Notes: generated by a model from the sequence alone, not told the origin. Shown: positions 26,639-36,806, numbered from the stretch's first letter. The stretch: DNA of 64,000 nucleotides from Hydrogenovibrio sp. SC-1 (GCF_002848135.1 NZ_PKGB01000010.1:1-64000), one strand, 5' to 3'. Translations and numbers: made by a program.

Positions 26639-27025
26639 ATGTTTGAGCTTGAAATGCGGGTTCGAGACTATGAATGCGATATGCAAGGGGTGGTGAATAA
26701 TGCGGTTTACCAAAACTATTTGGAGCATGCCCGGCACGAGTTTTTATTAGCGAATGGCATTCACTTTGCCGAAGTGACCGCGCGTGGCATTCACTTAATG
26801 GTGGCTCGTGCAGAATTAGACTACAAGGCTGCATTAAAAGCTAATGATGCGTTTTTAGTCCGTGTCAAGTTAGTTGCTGAAGGGCGAAGTAAGGTGGCTT
26901 TTTTTCAGGATATTATTCGCGAAGATGACACTCATGTTCTGGGTGCAAAAATTATTGGGGTAACGGTGAAAAATGGTCGCCCCGTTCGATTGTTAGAGGA
27001 ACTCGTTAGGTTGGCTTCGTCATGA
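26639..27025 (+). CDS. Hot-dog acyl-CoA thioesterase (4HBT family)
   Basis: 128-residue hot-dog fold protein of the YbgC/4-hydroxybenzoyl-CoA thioesterase group. RVRDYECDMQGVVNNAVYQ carries the family's active-site Asp region (Y-x-x-D-x-x-G-V-V-x-N), followed by YLEHARHEFL. It probably hydrolyses an acyl-CoA or acyl-ACP; the substrate is not predictable. Its stop overlaps the coaBC start (ATGA). Confidence 0.85.
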   Translation: MFELEMRVRDYECDMQGVVNNAVYQNYLEHARHEFLLANGIHFAEVTARGIHLMVARAELDYKAALKANDAFLVRVKLVAEGRSKVAFFQDIIREDDTHVLGAKIIGVTVKNGRPVRLLEELVRLASS

Positions 27026-28233
27026 ATATTGTACTGGGTGTTACGGGCGGTATTGCAGCCTATAAGTCTTTAGAGTTGGTTCGTTTATGCCGTAAGGCTG
27101 GGCACGAAGTCCAGGTGGTTATGACCTCAGGGGCTAAGCAGTTTATTCAACCTTTATCTTTTCAAGCGCTTTCTGGGCGCCCAGTTCGGGATCAGCTATT
27201 TGATGCTAACCAAGAAGCTGGAATGGGGCATATTGAGTTAGCGAGATGGGCCGATAGGGTGGTGATTGCGCCCTGTTCTGCAGAAACCTTAGCCAAACTG
27301 AGAATGGGGCGAGCGGATGATTTATTGACCACACTTTGTCTGGCGACGGATCGGCCGATTTTCCTTGCACCGGCCATGAACCAACAAATGTGGGCCAATC
27401 CAGCAACGCAAGAAAATGTGTCGGTTCTACAATTGCGCGGGATGGAGGTCATGGCACCAGCCGTCGGAACTCAAGCATGTGGAGAAGAGGGGGCAGGGCG
27501 AATGCCTGAACCGGTTGGCATCTTAAACCGACTTACTGAATTGGCCGATCAAACTGAAAAAAATAACCAGGCCTGGTCAAATTTAACCGAATTTTGGCAA
27601 GGAAAACGGCTGTTAATTACCGCTGGTCCGACTTATGAAGATATTGATCCTGTACGGTTTATTGGTAACCGCAGTTCCGGCAAAATGGGCTTTGCATTGG
27701 CTGAAGTGGCGAATCAACTGGGGGCGAACGTTACTTTAATAGCCGGTCCCGTTGCGTTAGTTGCTTCTGAAGGCATTCACCGGATCAATGTGCGAAGCGC
27801 TCAACAGATGTTTGACGCGGTTCAGTCTCACTATGCGGTGCAAGACGTGTTTATCAGTGCGGCGGCCGTCGCCGACTTTCGTCCCCAGCAACAGGCTAAT
27901 CATAAACTTAAAAAATCACCTGAAGTGTCCGATATGACACTGACACTAGTGAAAAACCCTGATATTGTCGCTTGGGTTGCGCAACAGTCGAATAAGCCAT
28001 TTGTGGTTGGTTTTGCTGCCGAGACGCAACAATTAATCGAAGCGGCTCAACATAAACGTCAGGCTAAAAACCTAGATTTGATTTGTGCGAACCTCGTTGG
28101 AGACGGCGTTGGTTTTGACCAATCCGAGAATGCCTTGACTTTGATTTCAGCCCATCACCAAAAGCCTCTTGCGGCTTCCAGTAAATCCCATCAAGCGCGT
28201 CAGGTTTTGGAGAGGATCCAAGAGCTGGCTTAA
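27022..28233 (+). CDS. coaBC: Bifunctional phosphopantothenoylcysteine decarboxylase/synthetase
   Basis: Joins cysteine to 4'-phosphopantothenate (CoaB) and decarboxylates the product (CoaC), giving 4'-phosphopantetheine for CoA. The CoaC half (1-180) has GVTGGIAAYKSLELVR, PAMNQQMW and the catalytic-Cys loop GTQACGEEGAGRMPEP. The CoaB half starts at about 195 with LLITAGPTYEDIDPVRFI, N-R-S-S-G-K-M-G and KLKKS. 403 residues, full length. The linker between the halves holds a CCAGGCCTGG copy (NNQAW). Confidence 0.96.
   Translation: MNIVLGVTGGIAAYKSLELVRLCRKAGHEVQVVMTSGAKQFIQPLSFQALSGRPVRDQLFDANQEAGMGHIELARWADRVVIAPCSAETLAKLRMGRADDLLTTLCLATDRPIFLAPAMNQQMWANPATQENVSVLQLRGMEVMAPAVGTQACGEEGAGRMPEPVGILNRLTELADQTEKNNQAWSNLTEFWQGKRLLITAGPTYEDIDPVRFIGNRSSGKMGFALAEVANQLGANVTLIAGPVALVASEGIHRINVRSAQQMFDAVQSHYAVQDVFISAAAVADFRPQQQANHKLKKSPEVSDMTLTLVKNPDIVAWVAQQSNKPFVVGFAAETQQLIEAAQHKRQAKNLDLICANLVGDGVGFDQSENALTLISAHHQKPLAASSKSHQARQVLERIQELA
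27567..27576. repeat. CCAGGCCTGG palindrome, copy 6
   Basis: Exact copy in the CoaC-CoaB linker, read Gln-Ala-Trp and flanked by aaaaaaataa and tcaaattt. Confidence 0.9.
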
Positions 28234-28459
28234 TGGTCGTTGAACCAATCGCGCTCGAGTCGCCTTGAAATGGTCTTTTTAAAATGTTACGGTTAAATAA
28301 TGCATTTAAGGTCTGTGGTGCGTAACCCTGCTTTCTATTGCAATCAATTCAATAATGACAGCACGCAGGTGCTGGTGTCTTTAATCACGAATTAACCTCT
28401 GGAGCTCAACTTAAACTAGGCATATTCAGTCTGTTAGGTTGCGATACGATTTTAAAACC

Positions 28460-29644
28460 ATGTCCAAAAAAATAAAATTAGAAGCAAAAGGACTTTATAA
28501 AGTCTTTGGGCCTCATCCACAAAAAGTGTTGCCACTCATTGAACGAGGGGATTCTAAATCACAAATTTTCGCTCAAACGGAACATACGCTCGGCGTAAAT
28601 CGGGTTAGTTTAGAAGTGTATGAGGGTGAGATTTTTGTCATTATGGGGTTGTCCGGGTCAGGAAAATCCACCCTCGTCAGACTGTTTAATCGTCTAATCG
28701 AACCGACCTTAGGGGAGGTTTATATTGATGGCGAAAGTATTACCCAAATGACGCCCAAAGCATTAAGAGCGGTTCGTCGAAAGAAAATTTCGATGGTTTT
28801 TCAGTCTTTTGCATTAATGCCGCATCTGACCGTTTTGGAAAATACCGCTTTTGGTCTGCTATTGGATGGCGTTGATAAAGATACAGCGGCGCGCAAAGCC
28901 CAAGCCGCTTTGGATCAGGTTGGCCTTTCCACGCAAGGAGATTTATTTCCGTCAGCCTTATCGGGCGGTATGCAACAACGCGTTGGGATTGCGCGTGCCT
29001 TGGCAACCGGCTCAGAACTCATGTTAATGGATGAGGCCTTCTCGGCACTGGATCCGATTATTCGTAGTGAAATGCAAGATGAATTGCTGAAGTTGCAGCA
29101 AAAAAGTCGTCATACCATTATTTTTATTTCTCACGATTTGGATGAGGCTATGCGCATTGGCGATCGAATTGCCATTATGCAAGATGGTGATGTGATTCAG
29201 GTCGATACGCCAGAAGCCATTTTGAAACACCCTGCTAATGAGTATGTTGCCTCTTTTTTTAAAGGGGTTTCGGTTGGTAAAGTTTTAAAAGTGGGGTATT
29301 TAGCGCAAACGCCTGACTGTTTATTAACGGGGGTCGATAAACGAACGCCAGAAACGGTCATAGAAGACTTTGTCGCATCGAAACAACCGTATGGTGTTTG
29401 CTTGGACTCTGCCGATGGTTATCAGGGCGTCATCAGTCAACAGGCATTATCAACAGAGATGCCCTCTCATTTATCAGACAGTTACCTTAAACACATTGAA
29501 CCATTATCGGCAGGTGACTTGGTCAATGATATTTTGGAGAAGGTAGCCAAGGCCGAATGTCCTCTTCCTGTGATCGACAACAATCAACAATTTTGTGGTG
29601 TGATTAGCCAATCTAATTTGCTTTTGGCCTTGGATAACGCATAA
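28460..29644 (+). CDS. proV: Glycine betaine/proline ABC transporter ATPase
   Basis: ATPase of an osmoprotectant importer. Typical ProV/OpuAA layout: N-terminal lead with GLYKVFG, Walker A GLSGSGKSTLV, signature LSGGMQQRVGIARAL, Walker B LMLMDEAFSALDP and switch His in FISHDLDEAM, then two CBS domains (about 275-395) that in relatives sense ionic strength. I prefer ATG 28460 (MSKKIKLEAKG); a TTG at 28439 is also open, and neither has a clear Shine-Dalgarno. First of proV-proW-proX-BCCT. A CAGCAC/GTGCTG dyad lies at 28359-28374. Confidence 0.94.
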   Translation: MSKKIKLEAKGLYKVFGPHPQKVLPLIERGDSKSQIFAQTEHTLGVNRVSLEVYEGEIFVIMGLSGSGKSTLVRLFNRLIEPTLGEVYIDGESITQMTPKALRAVRRKKISMVFQSFALMPHLTVLENTAFGLLLDGVDKDTAARKAQAALDQVGLSTQGDLFPSALSGGMQQRVGIARALATGSELMLMDEAFSALDPIIRSEMQDELLKLQQKSRHTIIFISHDLDEAMRIGDRIAIMQDGDVIQVDTPEAILKHPANEYVASFFKGVSVGKVLKVGYLAQTPDCLLTGVDKRTPETVIEDFVASKQPYGVCLDSADGYQGVISQQALSTEMPSHLSDSYLKHIEPLSAGDLVNDILEKVAKAECPLPVIDNNQQFCGVISQSNLLLALDNA

Positions 29645-29731
29645 CGACAACCGATAAAGCGCCCCCATTTTTGTCTTTTAGTTACTAGCTTGATGCTAAA
29701 AGGCATATAGGACTGACAAAGGAAATAATAT

Positions 29732-30847
29732 ATGGCAGAACCAACCCCGTGGGATACAGGTGAACAAACCGAACCAACTCATAACCCATGGCAGACACCA
29801 TCGTCGGAAACCGATGCCACAACCACGGAACAATCCTCCGCTTGGAGTACGGCGAATTCTGATGAAGGCCAACCAGCCGATACAAGTTGGTTGAATAGTC
29901 CTGATGCGGTAGTGCCGACAGCGGAATTTTCTTGGCAGCAGCCGTTTGCAGAAGCGCAGATTCCATTTGACATTTGGGTTGAAAATGGACTGGATTGGCT
30001 GGTTGACAATTTTCGAGATGTGTTTCAACTGGTGCGTGTTCCAGTTGATATGACGTTAACATCGATGGATCTCTTTTTACAAAGCCTGTCACCCTGGCTG
30101 GTGATTGCTTTTTTTACCCTTTTGGCCTGGCAATTTGGTGGACGGCGTTTGGCGGGCGGTACTCTGGTTTCGTTCTTGATTATCGGCTTTATTGGCGCTT
30201 GGTCTGAAACGATGTTGACCTTGTCTCTGGTTCTCACCTCGGTGTTATTCAGTATTTTGATCGGGGTACCGCTCGGTATTTTAATGGGCAAGTCTGATCG
30301 CGCGGAATGGTTTATAAAACCGTTACTCGATGCGATGCAAACCACACCGGCATTTGTCTATCTCGTGCCCATTGTTATGTTGTTTGGTATAGGGAATGTG
30401 CCGGGAGTGGTGGTGACGATCATTTTTGCACTGCCGCCTTTAGTTCGTTTAACCAGTTTGGGCATTCGCCAAGTGCCGCAAGATTTGGTGGAAGCGTCTC
30501 ATGCCTTTGGTGCCAGTATGTGGCAAATGCTGTTTAAGGTGGAACTGCCGGTCGCCTTGCCAACGATTATGGCGGGTATTAATCAAAACCTGATGTTATC
30601 TCTGTCCATGGTGGTGATTGCCTCCATGATTGCAGTTGGTGGGTTGGGACAAATGGTGTTAAGAGGCATTGGCCGATTGGACATGGGGTTAGCAGCCGTT
30701 GGTGGTTTAGCCATTGTTTTATTGGCCATTATCCTTGACCGTATTACGCAGTCATTGGCACAGCAATCCTCGCAAAATAGAGGTCAAAAATGGTATCAAT
30801 CCGGACCGTTGGGATGGATATTAAAAGGATTAAATCGAAAGGGGTAA
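29732..30847 (+). CDS. proW: Glycine betaine/proline ABC transporter permease
   Basis: Permease subunit, 371 residues. The first 75 residues are hydrophilic and rich in Thr, Ser, Glu and Trp, an acidic N-terminal extension as in E. coli ProW. About six to seven membrane helices follow. The ABC-contact loop is [36 protein letters not shown] and [14 protein letters not shown] are characteristic. It lies 3 bases before proX. Confidence 0.95.
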   Translation: MAEPTPWDTGEQTEPTHNPWQTPSSETDATTTEQSSAWSTANSDEGQPADTSWLNSPDAVVPTAEFSWQQPFAEAQIPFDIWVENGLDWLVDNFRDVFQLVRVPVDMTLTSMDLFLQSLSPWLVIAFFTLLAWQFGGRRLAGGTLVSFLIIGFIGAWSETMLTLSLVLTSVLFSILIGVPLGILMGKSDRAEWFIKPLLDAMQTTPAFVYLVPIVMLFGIGNVPGVVVTIIFALPPLVRLTSLGIRQVPQDLVEASHAFGASMWQMLFKVELPVALPTIMAGINQNLMLSLSMVVIASMIAVGGLGQMVLRGIGRLDMGLAAVGGLAIVLLAIILDRITQSLAQQSSQNRGQKWYQSGPLGWILKGLNRKG

Positions 30848-30850
30848 GGA

Positions 30851-31858
30851 ATGACTTTAACCAAAAGAATGATCAGTTTCGGGGTTTTATTCAGCATGAC
30901 ACTGATGGCAGTCAATGGCTATGCAGCCAAGGTGATGCCATTTCAAAGTCCGATTGCGGAGGAATCCTTTCAAACGATATTGGTGAACCGAGCGCTGGCT
31001 GAATTGGGCCATGAGGTGCAACCGATTAATGAAGTCGATTATGCCATTGGCTATAAAACCATTGCCCAGAAAACGGATGACGATACCATTCGTTTTATGG
31101 CGGTCAATTGGGCACCTTTGCATGAAAATATGTATCAAAGAGCCGGAGGGGATGCGGTTTTTTATCGAAAAGGTTACTTTGTTGAAGGCTGTGCTCAAGG
31201 GTATCTGATTGATAAGAAAACGGCCAATCAATATGGCATTCGATACTTAAATGATTTAAAAGACCCCAAAATTGCCAAGCTGTTTGACAATGATGGCGAT
31301 GGCAAAGCTAATCTGGCAGGCTGTAATCCAGGCTGGGGGTGTGAAAAGGTGATTGAACATCAACTAGATGCGTTTGACTTGAGAAAAACCATTGAGCATG
31401 ACCAGGGACAGTATTCGGCCATTATTTCGCAAACAATCGGTCAGTTTGAACGGGGTGAGCCCGTGCTGTATTACACTTGGACGCCTTATTGGGTGTCGGG
31501 CATTATGAAGCCTGGACGTGATGTGGTTTGGCTTGAAGTCACCCAATCAGCGCATCCGGTGACCCAGAATACCGCACTGTCGAATGGCAAAAACTATGGC
31601 TTTAATGTTAATTCCATGCGCATTGTCGCTAATGGATCTGTGGCAGAGCAGCATCCAGAGGTGGCAAGGTTGTTTGAAGTCATGTCACTTTCCGTTAATG
31701 ACGTATCCGCTCAAAATTCTTTGGTCAGAGAGGGGCAAAATAGTTTAAAAGACATTAATCGTCATGTTGATATGTGGATTCATGCGCACCAAGATCAGTT
31801 TAATGATTGGGTTAAACAGGCTAAAGCCATACAACCCAATAATATGAAAAAAATCTAA
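30851..31858 (+). CDS. proX: Glycine betaine/proline-binding periplasmic protein
   Basis: OpuAC/ProX-type binding protein of 335 residues with signal peptide ending GYAA. Aromatic residues that could form the Trp cage for quaternary amines occur at VNWAPLHENMY, PGWGCEKV and YTWTPYWVSG; two Cys (VEGCAQG, NLAGC) may form the disulphide seen in ProX. Third gene of the ABC set, followed by a BCCT transporter for the same class of compounds. Confidence 0.95.
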   Translation: MTLTKRMISFGVLFSMTLMAVNGYAAKVMPFQSPIAEESFQTILVNRALAELGHEVQPINEVDYAIGYKTIAQKTDDDTIRFMAVNWAPLHENMYQRAGGDAVFYRKGYFVEGCAQGYLIDKKTANQYGIRYLNDLKDPKIAKLFDNDGDGKANLAGCNPGWGCEKVIEHQLDAFDLRKTIEHDQGQYSAIISQTIGQFERGEPVLYYTWTPYWVSGIMKPGRDVVWLEVTQSAHPVTQNTALSNGKNYGFNVNSMRIVANGSVAEQHPEVARLFEVMSLSVNDVSAQNSLVREGQNSLKDINRHVDMWIHAHQDQFNDWVKQAKAIQPNNMKKI

Positions 31859-31898
31859 AACCAAGGGGTTGATTGTTGATATGTAAGGAGGCGGTGCT

Positions 31899-33884
31899 AT
31901 GAATACCCATCAATCGGAAGAAGCAGATGTAGCAAAACTCAATCCACCCGTGTTTTATGTTGCCTCAGGCCTGGTTATTTTGTTGCTGATTTTTGCCAGC
32001 TTGTTTCCTGCTCAAGCGGATCAACTCTTTTCGGGTATGCAAGTCGCGATTATTGATAATGGCAGTTGGTTTTATGTATTAACGGTCGCGATTATTCTGA
32101 TCACCGTGGTCTTTTTAGGCTTTTCTCGCTACGGCGATATCAAGCTGGGGCCAGATCACGCAACACCCGATTACACTAATATCACTTGGTTTTCGATGTT
32201 GTTTTCAGCCGGGATGGGGATCGGGTTAATGTTTTTTGGGGTAGCCGAACCTGTGATGCATTTTCTTGCGCCACCAGCAACCGATCCAGCTACTGTCGAG
32301 GCGGCTCGTCAAGCGATGAATATTACCTTTTTCCATTGGGGACTCCATGCCTGGTCTATTTATGCCATAGTGGCATTGATTTTGGCATTTTTTAGTTATC
32401 GACATGGCTTACCGTTGACTTTGCGTTCTGCACTCTATCCTCTGATTGGTGAAAAAATATACGGCCCAATTGGTCATGCAGTCGATATTTTTGCTGTCAT
32501 CGGTACCATTTTCGGTATTGCAACTTCATTGGGGTATGGCGTTTTGCAAATGAATACGGGCCTAAATGTGTTGTTTGGTGTGCCAGTGAGTGAAGTGATG
32601 CAAGTGGTTTTAATTACATTGGTAACGGCTTTGGCGGGTGTTTCAGTGGCAACCGGTTTAGATAAAGGCATTCGACGCTTGTCTGAACTCAATATGAGTT
32701 TGGCAGTGATTTTAATGATCTTAGTATTGTCATTGGGATCAACCGTATTTTTATTACAGGCACTTATTCAAAATGTGGGTGCCTATCTCTCTGATATTGT
32801 GCGAGTGACTTTTAATTTATTTGCCTATAAAAAAACCGATTGGATTGGTGGTTGGACTATTTTTTATTGGGCTTGGTGGTTGGCTTGGGCGCCATTTGTG
32901 GGATTATTTATTGCCCGAGTATCAAGAGGACGTAGCATTCGAGAATTTGTCAGTGGCGTATTATTAGTGCCAGTGGGGTTCAGTATGATGTGGTTTACCT
33001 TTTTCGGGAACTCCGCGATGGATATGATTTTAAACGGCGGATTAAATGCCTTAGGCGATGCCGTTTCTAATGATGTGGCAGTGGCGTTATTCGTGTTTTT
33101 ACAGCAGTTTCCATTTGGTTCGGTCTTGTCGTTTATTGCCATTTTAATGGTGGTGATCTTTTTTGTGACGTCTGCCGATTCCGGCGCCTTGGTGGTGAAT
33201 ATGTTGTGCTCTAATGGGCGAGATGATACCCCCCTTTGGCAAAGGCTTTATTGGGTGATTGGCGTTGGTTTAATTGCTGCCATTTTACTGTTAGCGGGCG
33301 GTTTGGGGGCGTTACAAACTATGACCATTGCCAGTGCACTGCCTTTTTCAGTGGTGTTACTAGTTGCGAGCTACGGCTTGATTAAGGCGCTAAGGGTTGA
33401 TATCGCCAAGCGGGAGAGCTTGCAATTTAATGGCACGATTATGCCGACCTCAACAGATGATAATTGGAAAGAGCGCTTGCATAATATTGTAGATTATCCA
33501 TCAAAATCGGTGGTGAGCCGCTTTTTGCAGAAGGTCGCTAAACCCGCCTGTGAGGAAGTCATGAACGAATTGAAATCACAAGGACTTGCCGCTGAGGTTA
33601 ATTTTCAACCGGATCAAGACAGTGTTAGCCTTTGGGTTAAGCAGGGGGAAGAAGCCGATTTTATTTATGAAGTGCGGAGTCGGGGTCATTTGAAACCGGA
33701 ATTTGTACAAGAAGAGGTTGCTGAATCGGAGTTAGACGAGTCCGCCCATTATTTCCGAGCTGAAATTCATTTGAGTGAAGGTGGGCAAGATTATGATGTG
33801 ATGGGGTGGTCAAAGCAAGCATTGATTCATGATATGATAGATCACTATCATAAGCACCTACACTTCCTGCACATCTTGCGCTAA
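31899..33884 (+). CDS. BCCT family betaine/choline transporter
   Basis: Secondary transporter of betaine/carnitine/choline type, 661 residues with about 12 membrane helices. Signature segments: WFSMLFSAGMGIGLMFFGVAEP, shown as FSAGMGIGLMFFGVAEP, and the Trp-rich GGWTIFYWAWWLAWAPFVG with substrate-cage aromatics. A hydrophilic C-terminal domain of about 150 residues is BetT-like and may regulate activity. A very strong AAGGAGG precedes the ATG. Direct neighbour of proVWX, so this is an osmoprotectant cluster with both an ABC and a secondary system. The exact substrate is not determined. Confidence 0.92.
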   Translation: MNTHQSEEADVAKLNPPVFYVASGLVILLLIFASLFPAQADQLFSGMQVAIIDNGSWFYVLTVAIILITVVFLGFSRYGDIKLGPDHATPDYTNITWFSMLFSAGMGIGLMFFGVAEPVMHFLAPPATDPATVEAARQAMNITFFHWGLHAWSIYAIVALILAFFSYRHGLPLTLRSALYPLIGEKIYGPIGHAVDIFAVIGTIFGIATSLGYGVLQMNTGLNVLFGVPVSEVMQVVLITLVTALAGVSVATGLDKGIRRLSELNMSLAVILMILVLSLGSTVFLLQALIQNVGAYLSDIVRVTFNLFAYKKTDWIGGWTIFYWAWWLAWAPFVGLFIARVSRGRSIREFVSGVLLVPVGFSMMWFTFFGNSAMDMILNGGLNALGDAVSNDVAVALFVFLQQFPFGSVLSFIAILMVVIFFVTSADSGALVVNMLCSNGRDDTPLWQRLYWVIGVGLIAAILLLAGGLGALQTMTIASALPFSVVLLVASYGLIKALRVDIAKRESLQFNGTIMPTSTDDNWKERLHNIVDYPSKSVVSRFLQKVAKPACEEVMNELKSQGLAAEVNFQPDQDSVSLWVKQGEEADFIYEVRSRGHLKPEFVQEEVAESELDESAHYFRAEIHLSEGGQDYDVMGWSKQALIHDMIDHYHKHLHFLHILR

Positions 33885-33930
33885 GTCGGTGTTTTCAGAT
33901 TTGATTGGATAAGTTGGATAAGGAAAAAAC

Positions 33931-34392
33931 ATGACACTTCAGGTGGAATATAAAATATTAGATGAGCGTCTAGGCAAAGAGATTGAAATGCCACACTATG
34001 GCACGGCCGGTTCAGCTGGGTTGGATTTGCGTGCTTGTTTAGACACAGATTTAACCTTAGCACCCGGCGAAACAACTTTGATTCCTACGGGGTTGGCGAT
34101 TCATTTGGATGATCCTGGGTTGGCAGCCATGCTGTTGCCACGCTCGGGTTTGGGCCATAAGCACGGAATTGTATTAGGGAACTTAGTTGGGTTGATCGAC
34201 TCCGATTACCAAGGACCTTTGATGGTTTCTTGTTGGAATCGTAGTGACAAAGCTTATACGATTCAGGTTGGAGAGCGTATTGCGCAAATGGTTATCGTGC
34301 CAGTATTACAGCCGGTGTTTACCCAAGTCTCTGAATTTGGTGAAGAGACTGAGCGCGGAGAGGGTGGCTTTGGGCATACGGGACAGCATTAG
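33931..34392 (+). CDS. dut: dUTP diphosphatase
   Basis: Hydrolyses dUTP to dUMP, keeping uracil out of DNA. Trimeric dUTPase of 153 residues with all five motifs: [37 protein letters not shown] and the C-terminal [10 protein letters not shown] arm. Followed by a phosphomannomutase gene, a common dut-algC order in gammaproteobacteria. Confidence 0.97.
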   Translation: MTLQVEYKILDERLGKEIEMPHYGTAGSAGLDLRACLDTDLTLAPGETTLIPTGLAIHLDDPGLAAMLLPRSGLGHKHGIVLGNLVGLIDSDYQGPLMVSCWNRSDKAYTIQVGERIAQMVIVPVLQPVFTQVSEFGEETERGEGGFGHTGQH

Positions 34393-34455
34393 CGTTGTCA
34401 CTTCCCCGTCATCTGTACGCTATAAAATAGCGTGTTTTATGTTAGGAAATCGGCT

Positions 34456-35844
34456 GTGGAAAAACCAATAGACGCCAGTATTTTTAGAACCTACGATATT
34501 CGTGGGGTGGTGGATGAAACCTTAACAGAATCTGGCGTCGAAAAGATTGGTCAAGCGATTGCCAGTGAACTGATTGTCTCCGGTGAAACCCAAGTGGTTT
34601 TGGGCAGAGATGGACGACTATCGGCACCCCGATTTGCCGATGCCATGGCTCGCGGTCTGACGCAAATGGGCATTTCGGTCATTGATTTGGGGCAGGTGAT
34701 GACCCCTATGTGTTATTTCGCTGCAGAAACGCTGGATGATGTTCATTCCTGTGTGATGTTGACCGGTTCTCATAATCCGTCTAATTACAACGGTATTAAA
34801 ATTGTTATAAAAGGGGTGACCTTGTATGGTGATGCCATTCAAGCATTAAAACACCGCATTGACCAACAATGCTTTGAAAAATTACCCAGGCCTGGGCAAA
34901 TTCTGCCAACTTCGATCACCGCTGCTTACCAAGCCCGCATTCTAGAAGATATTCAATTAGTGAAACCCTTAAAAGTGGTGGTGGACGCGGGCAATGGCGT
35001 CGCAGGGGCTTTCGCGCCAGCGCTATTACGACAGCTGGGCTGTGAAGTGATTGAGCTGTTCTGTGACGTGGATGGCCATTTTCCTAACCATCATCCCGAT
35101 CCGGCCAAACTCAAAAACCTAGAAACCTTATCGCAAACCGTTTTGTTAACCCATGCCGATTGTGGCATCGCTTTTGATGGGGATGGTGATCGTTGCGGAG
35201 TGGTGGATAATGAAGGTCAGCCTTTGTATCCCGATCGACAATTGATGTTGTATGCTCAGGATGTTTTAACCCGCGTGCCGGGTGCTTTGATACTGTACGA
35301 CATTAAGTGTAGTGCTTTATTGGCAAAGGTGGTGGAAGCGGCTGGTGGTCAAGCGATGATGTGGAAAACAGGTCATTCCTATATGAAAGCAAAAATGCGT
35401 GAAACCGGTGCGGCCTTGGGTGGTGAAGTCTCTGGGCATATGTTTTTTAAAGAACGCTGGTATGGCTTTGACGATGGCCTCTATACTGCAGCAAGATTGT
35501 TAGAAATTTTGGCCAAAGCGCCGTCCAATGCGGCTAAATTATTTGCCCAACTTCCCAATGGCTACAATACGCCTGAAATTGAAATTGAAATGGCAGAAGG
35601 TGAGCCTTATGTTTTTATGGATAAAATTCGTCAAACGGCGCATTTTGAAAATGCCACTGTGTTTGATTTAGATGGTTTAAGAGTCGATTTTGAAGATGGT
35701 TGGGGATTAATTCGTGCTTCCAATACCACACCCGTGATTGTATTGCGCTTTGAAGGAGAGACACCTGAGGCACTGCAATGTATTCAACAGCAGTTTAAAA
35801 CGTTAATTCAGCGAGTGGATCCAAAATTGGTTATTCCTTTCTAG
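34456..35844 (+). CDS. algC: Phosphomannomutase/phosphoglucomutase
   Basis: Interconverts mannose-6-P/mannose-1-P and glucose-6-P/glucose-1-P for LPS and exopolysaccharide precursors. Alpha-D-phosphohexomutase fold: FRTYDIRGV at the N-terminus, phosphoserine loop LTGSHNPSNYNGIK, metal loop DGDGDRCG, sugar-binding GGEVSGHMFF and phosphate loop RASNTTPV. I start at GTG 34456, which has TTAGGAAA before it; an upstream GTG at 34432 adds eight residues. About 462 residues, matching AlgC. It contains a CCAGGCCTGG copy. Confidence 0.93.
   Translation: MEKPIDASIFRTYDIRGVVDETLTESGVEKIGQAIASELIVSGETQVVLGRDGRLSAPRFADAMARGLTQMGISVIDLGQVMTPMCYFAAETLDDVHSCVMLTGSHNPSNYNGIKIVIKGVTLYGDAIQALKHRIDQQCFEKLPRPGQILPTSITAAYQARILEDIQLVKPLKVVVDAGNGVAGAFAPALLRQLGCEVIELFCDVDGHFPNHHPDPAKLKNLETLSQTVLLTHADCGIAFDGDGDRCGVVDNEGQPLYPDRQLMLYAQDVLTRVPGALILYDIKCSALLAKVVEAAGGQAMMWKTGHSYMKAKMRETGAALGGEVSGHMFFKERWYGFDDGLYTAARLLEILAKAPSNAAKLFAQLPNGYNTPEIEIEMAEGEPYVFMDKIRQTAHFENATVFDLDGLRVDFEDGWGLIRASNTTPVIVLRFEGETPEALQCIQQQFKTLIQRVDPKLVIPF
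34886..34895. repeat. CCAGGCCTGG palindrome, copy 7
   Basis: Exact copy, extended to CCCAGGCCTGGG, inside algC; read as Arg-Pro-Gly in a surface-like loop between domains. Confidence 0.9.
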
Positions 35845-35936
35845 GAACTTGATATAGAATAATAATTTGGCTCAAAGTCGATGGTTAATTGTACTGACCC
35901 AAAGATAATAATAATTCAATAGAGAATGAGGCACTG

Positions 35937-36755
35937 ATGGAACAAAGATTAAGAGCTGCTATGGCGGCAATAAAAGGTATAAAAATTCCTGACCTACCTA
36001 AAGAAGTATTTGAACTTCAGCAAGCTCTTGAGTGTAAATTCCCCAATAATCAAGATGTTGCCGATATTATTTCTTCTAACACCAAGCTATCGGGTGAAGT
36101 CTTACGAATTGTTAATTCACCGATTATGAAAATGAAACGGAAAATTAATACAATTCGAGAAGCCGTTGACAGTTTGGGGTATACCAATTTAAAAAATTTG
36201 GTGCTTGCTGCCGCACTTAAGAATATTTTTAATACCACTGAAGTGTTTGAAATCATCGAACACTCTAAAGATGTCGCTTTTTGTTGTGCAGAATTATCTG
36301 AATATGTAGACGGCATTACTCGAGATGAAGCGTATTTGATTGGATTATTTCATAATGGTGGCGCCTTAATGCTCGCCACCAAGGATCCTGAAGTCTATCC
36401 CAAATTTTTCTCACTAACCAATTCTAGTCCTGTCAATGGCGTACGAAAAGAAATCGAAAAATATGGTACGTCACATATGGATGTCGGCATTCTGCTTGGC
36501 CAACGGTGGAAACTGCCTGTCGAAATGTTGAATGTGATAATGCATCATCACACAGAGGACAATAATATGGGGCAAGAAAAAATTCGTGGCATGATGGCGA
36601 TGGTGAAAATTTCCAATATGATTGTGAATGAAATTTCACTCGGCTCATATATTACTGAGGAAGCAAAAAGTTATCTTGCCAATGCACAAGAAGAGCTGAT
36701 GTTGGATACCGAAACCATTAATCAGATTAGACGTGTTTTGATTTCCTCACTATAA
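35937..36755 (+). CDS. HDOD domain signalling protein
   Basis: 272-residue protein made almost wholly of one HDOD domain: IPDLPKEVFELQQAL, SNTKLSGEVLRIVNSP, REAVDSLGYTNLKNLVL and LFHNGGALML, then HHHTEDNN. HDOD domains look like HD phosphohydrolases but usually lack catalytic metal ligands, and serve in regulation. No partner domain is attached. It stands alone between algC and yajQ; a near-perfect palindrome with T-run (36783) may end its transcript. Confidence 0.85.
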   Translation: MEQRLRAAMAAIKGIKIPDLPKEVFELQQALECKFPNNQDVADIISSNTKLSGEVLRIVNSPIMKMKRKINTIREAVDSLGYTNLKNLVLAAALKNIFNTTEVFEIIEHSKDVAFCCAELSEYVDGITRDEAYLIGLFHNGGALMLATKDPEVYPKFFSLTNSSPVNGVRKEIEKYGTSHMDVGILLGQRWKLPVEMLNVIMHHHTEDNNMGQEKIRGMMAMVKISNMIVNEISLGSYITEEAKSYLANAQEELMLDTETINQIRRVLISSL

Positions 36756-36782
36756 TAAGCGCTCTTTTTGTTAAATCATACA

Positions 36783-36806
36783 AAAACGACCAGGCCTGGC
36801 CGTTTT
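36783..36806 (+). terminator. Palindromic hairpin containing CCAGGCCTGG, candidate terminator
   Basis: 24-bp palindrome with a single mismatched pair (AAAACGAC..GCCGTTTT around CAGGCCTG), 28 bases after the HDOD stop. A stem of about ten pairs followed by TTTT could act as a weak terminator; it is also CCAGGCCTGG copy 8. Confidence 0.5.
36790..36799. repeat. CCAGGCCTGG palindrome, copy 8
   Basis: Exact copy in the 62-base gap between the HDOD gene and yajQ. Confidence 0.9.

Noticed and set aside
28359-28374. CAGCAC/GTGCTG hairpin upstream of proV as terminator of coaBC
   Set aside because: Stem is only six pairs and no T-run follows; it could be an operator, but nothing supports a specific regulator.
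29685-30092. Three overlapping antisense frames opposite proW (up to 135 codons)
   Set aside because: Opposite the low-complexity ProW N-terminus, where stop codons are rare by composition; no ribosome binding site.
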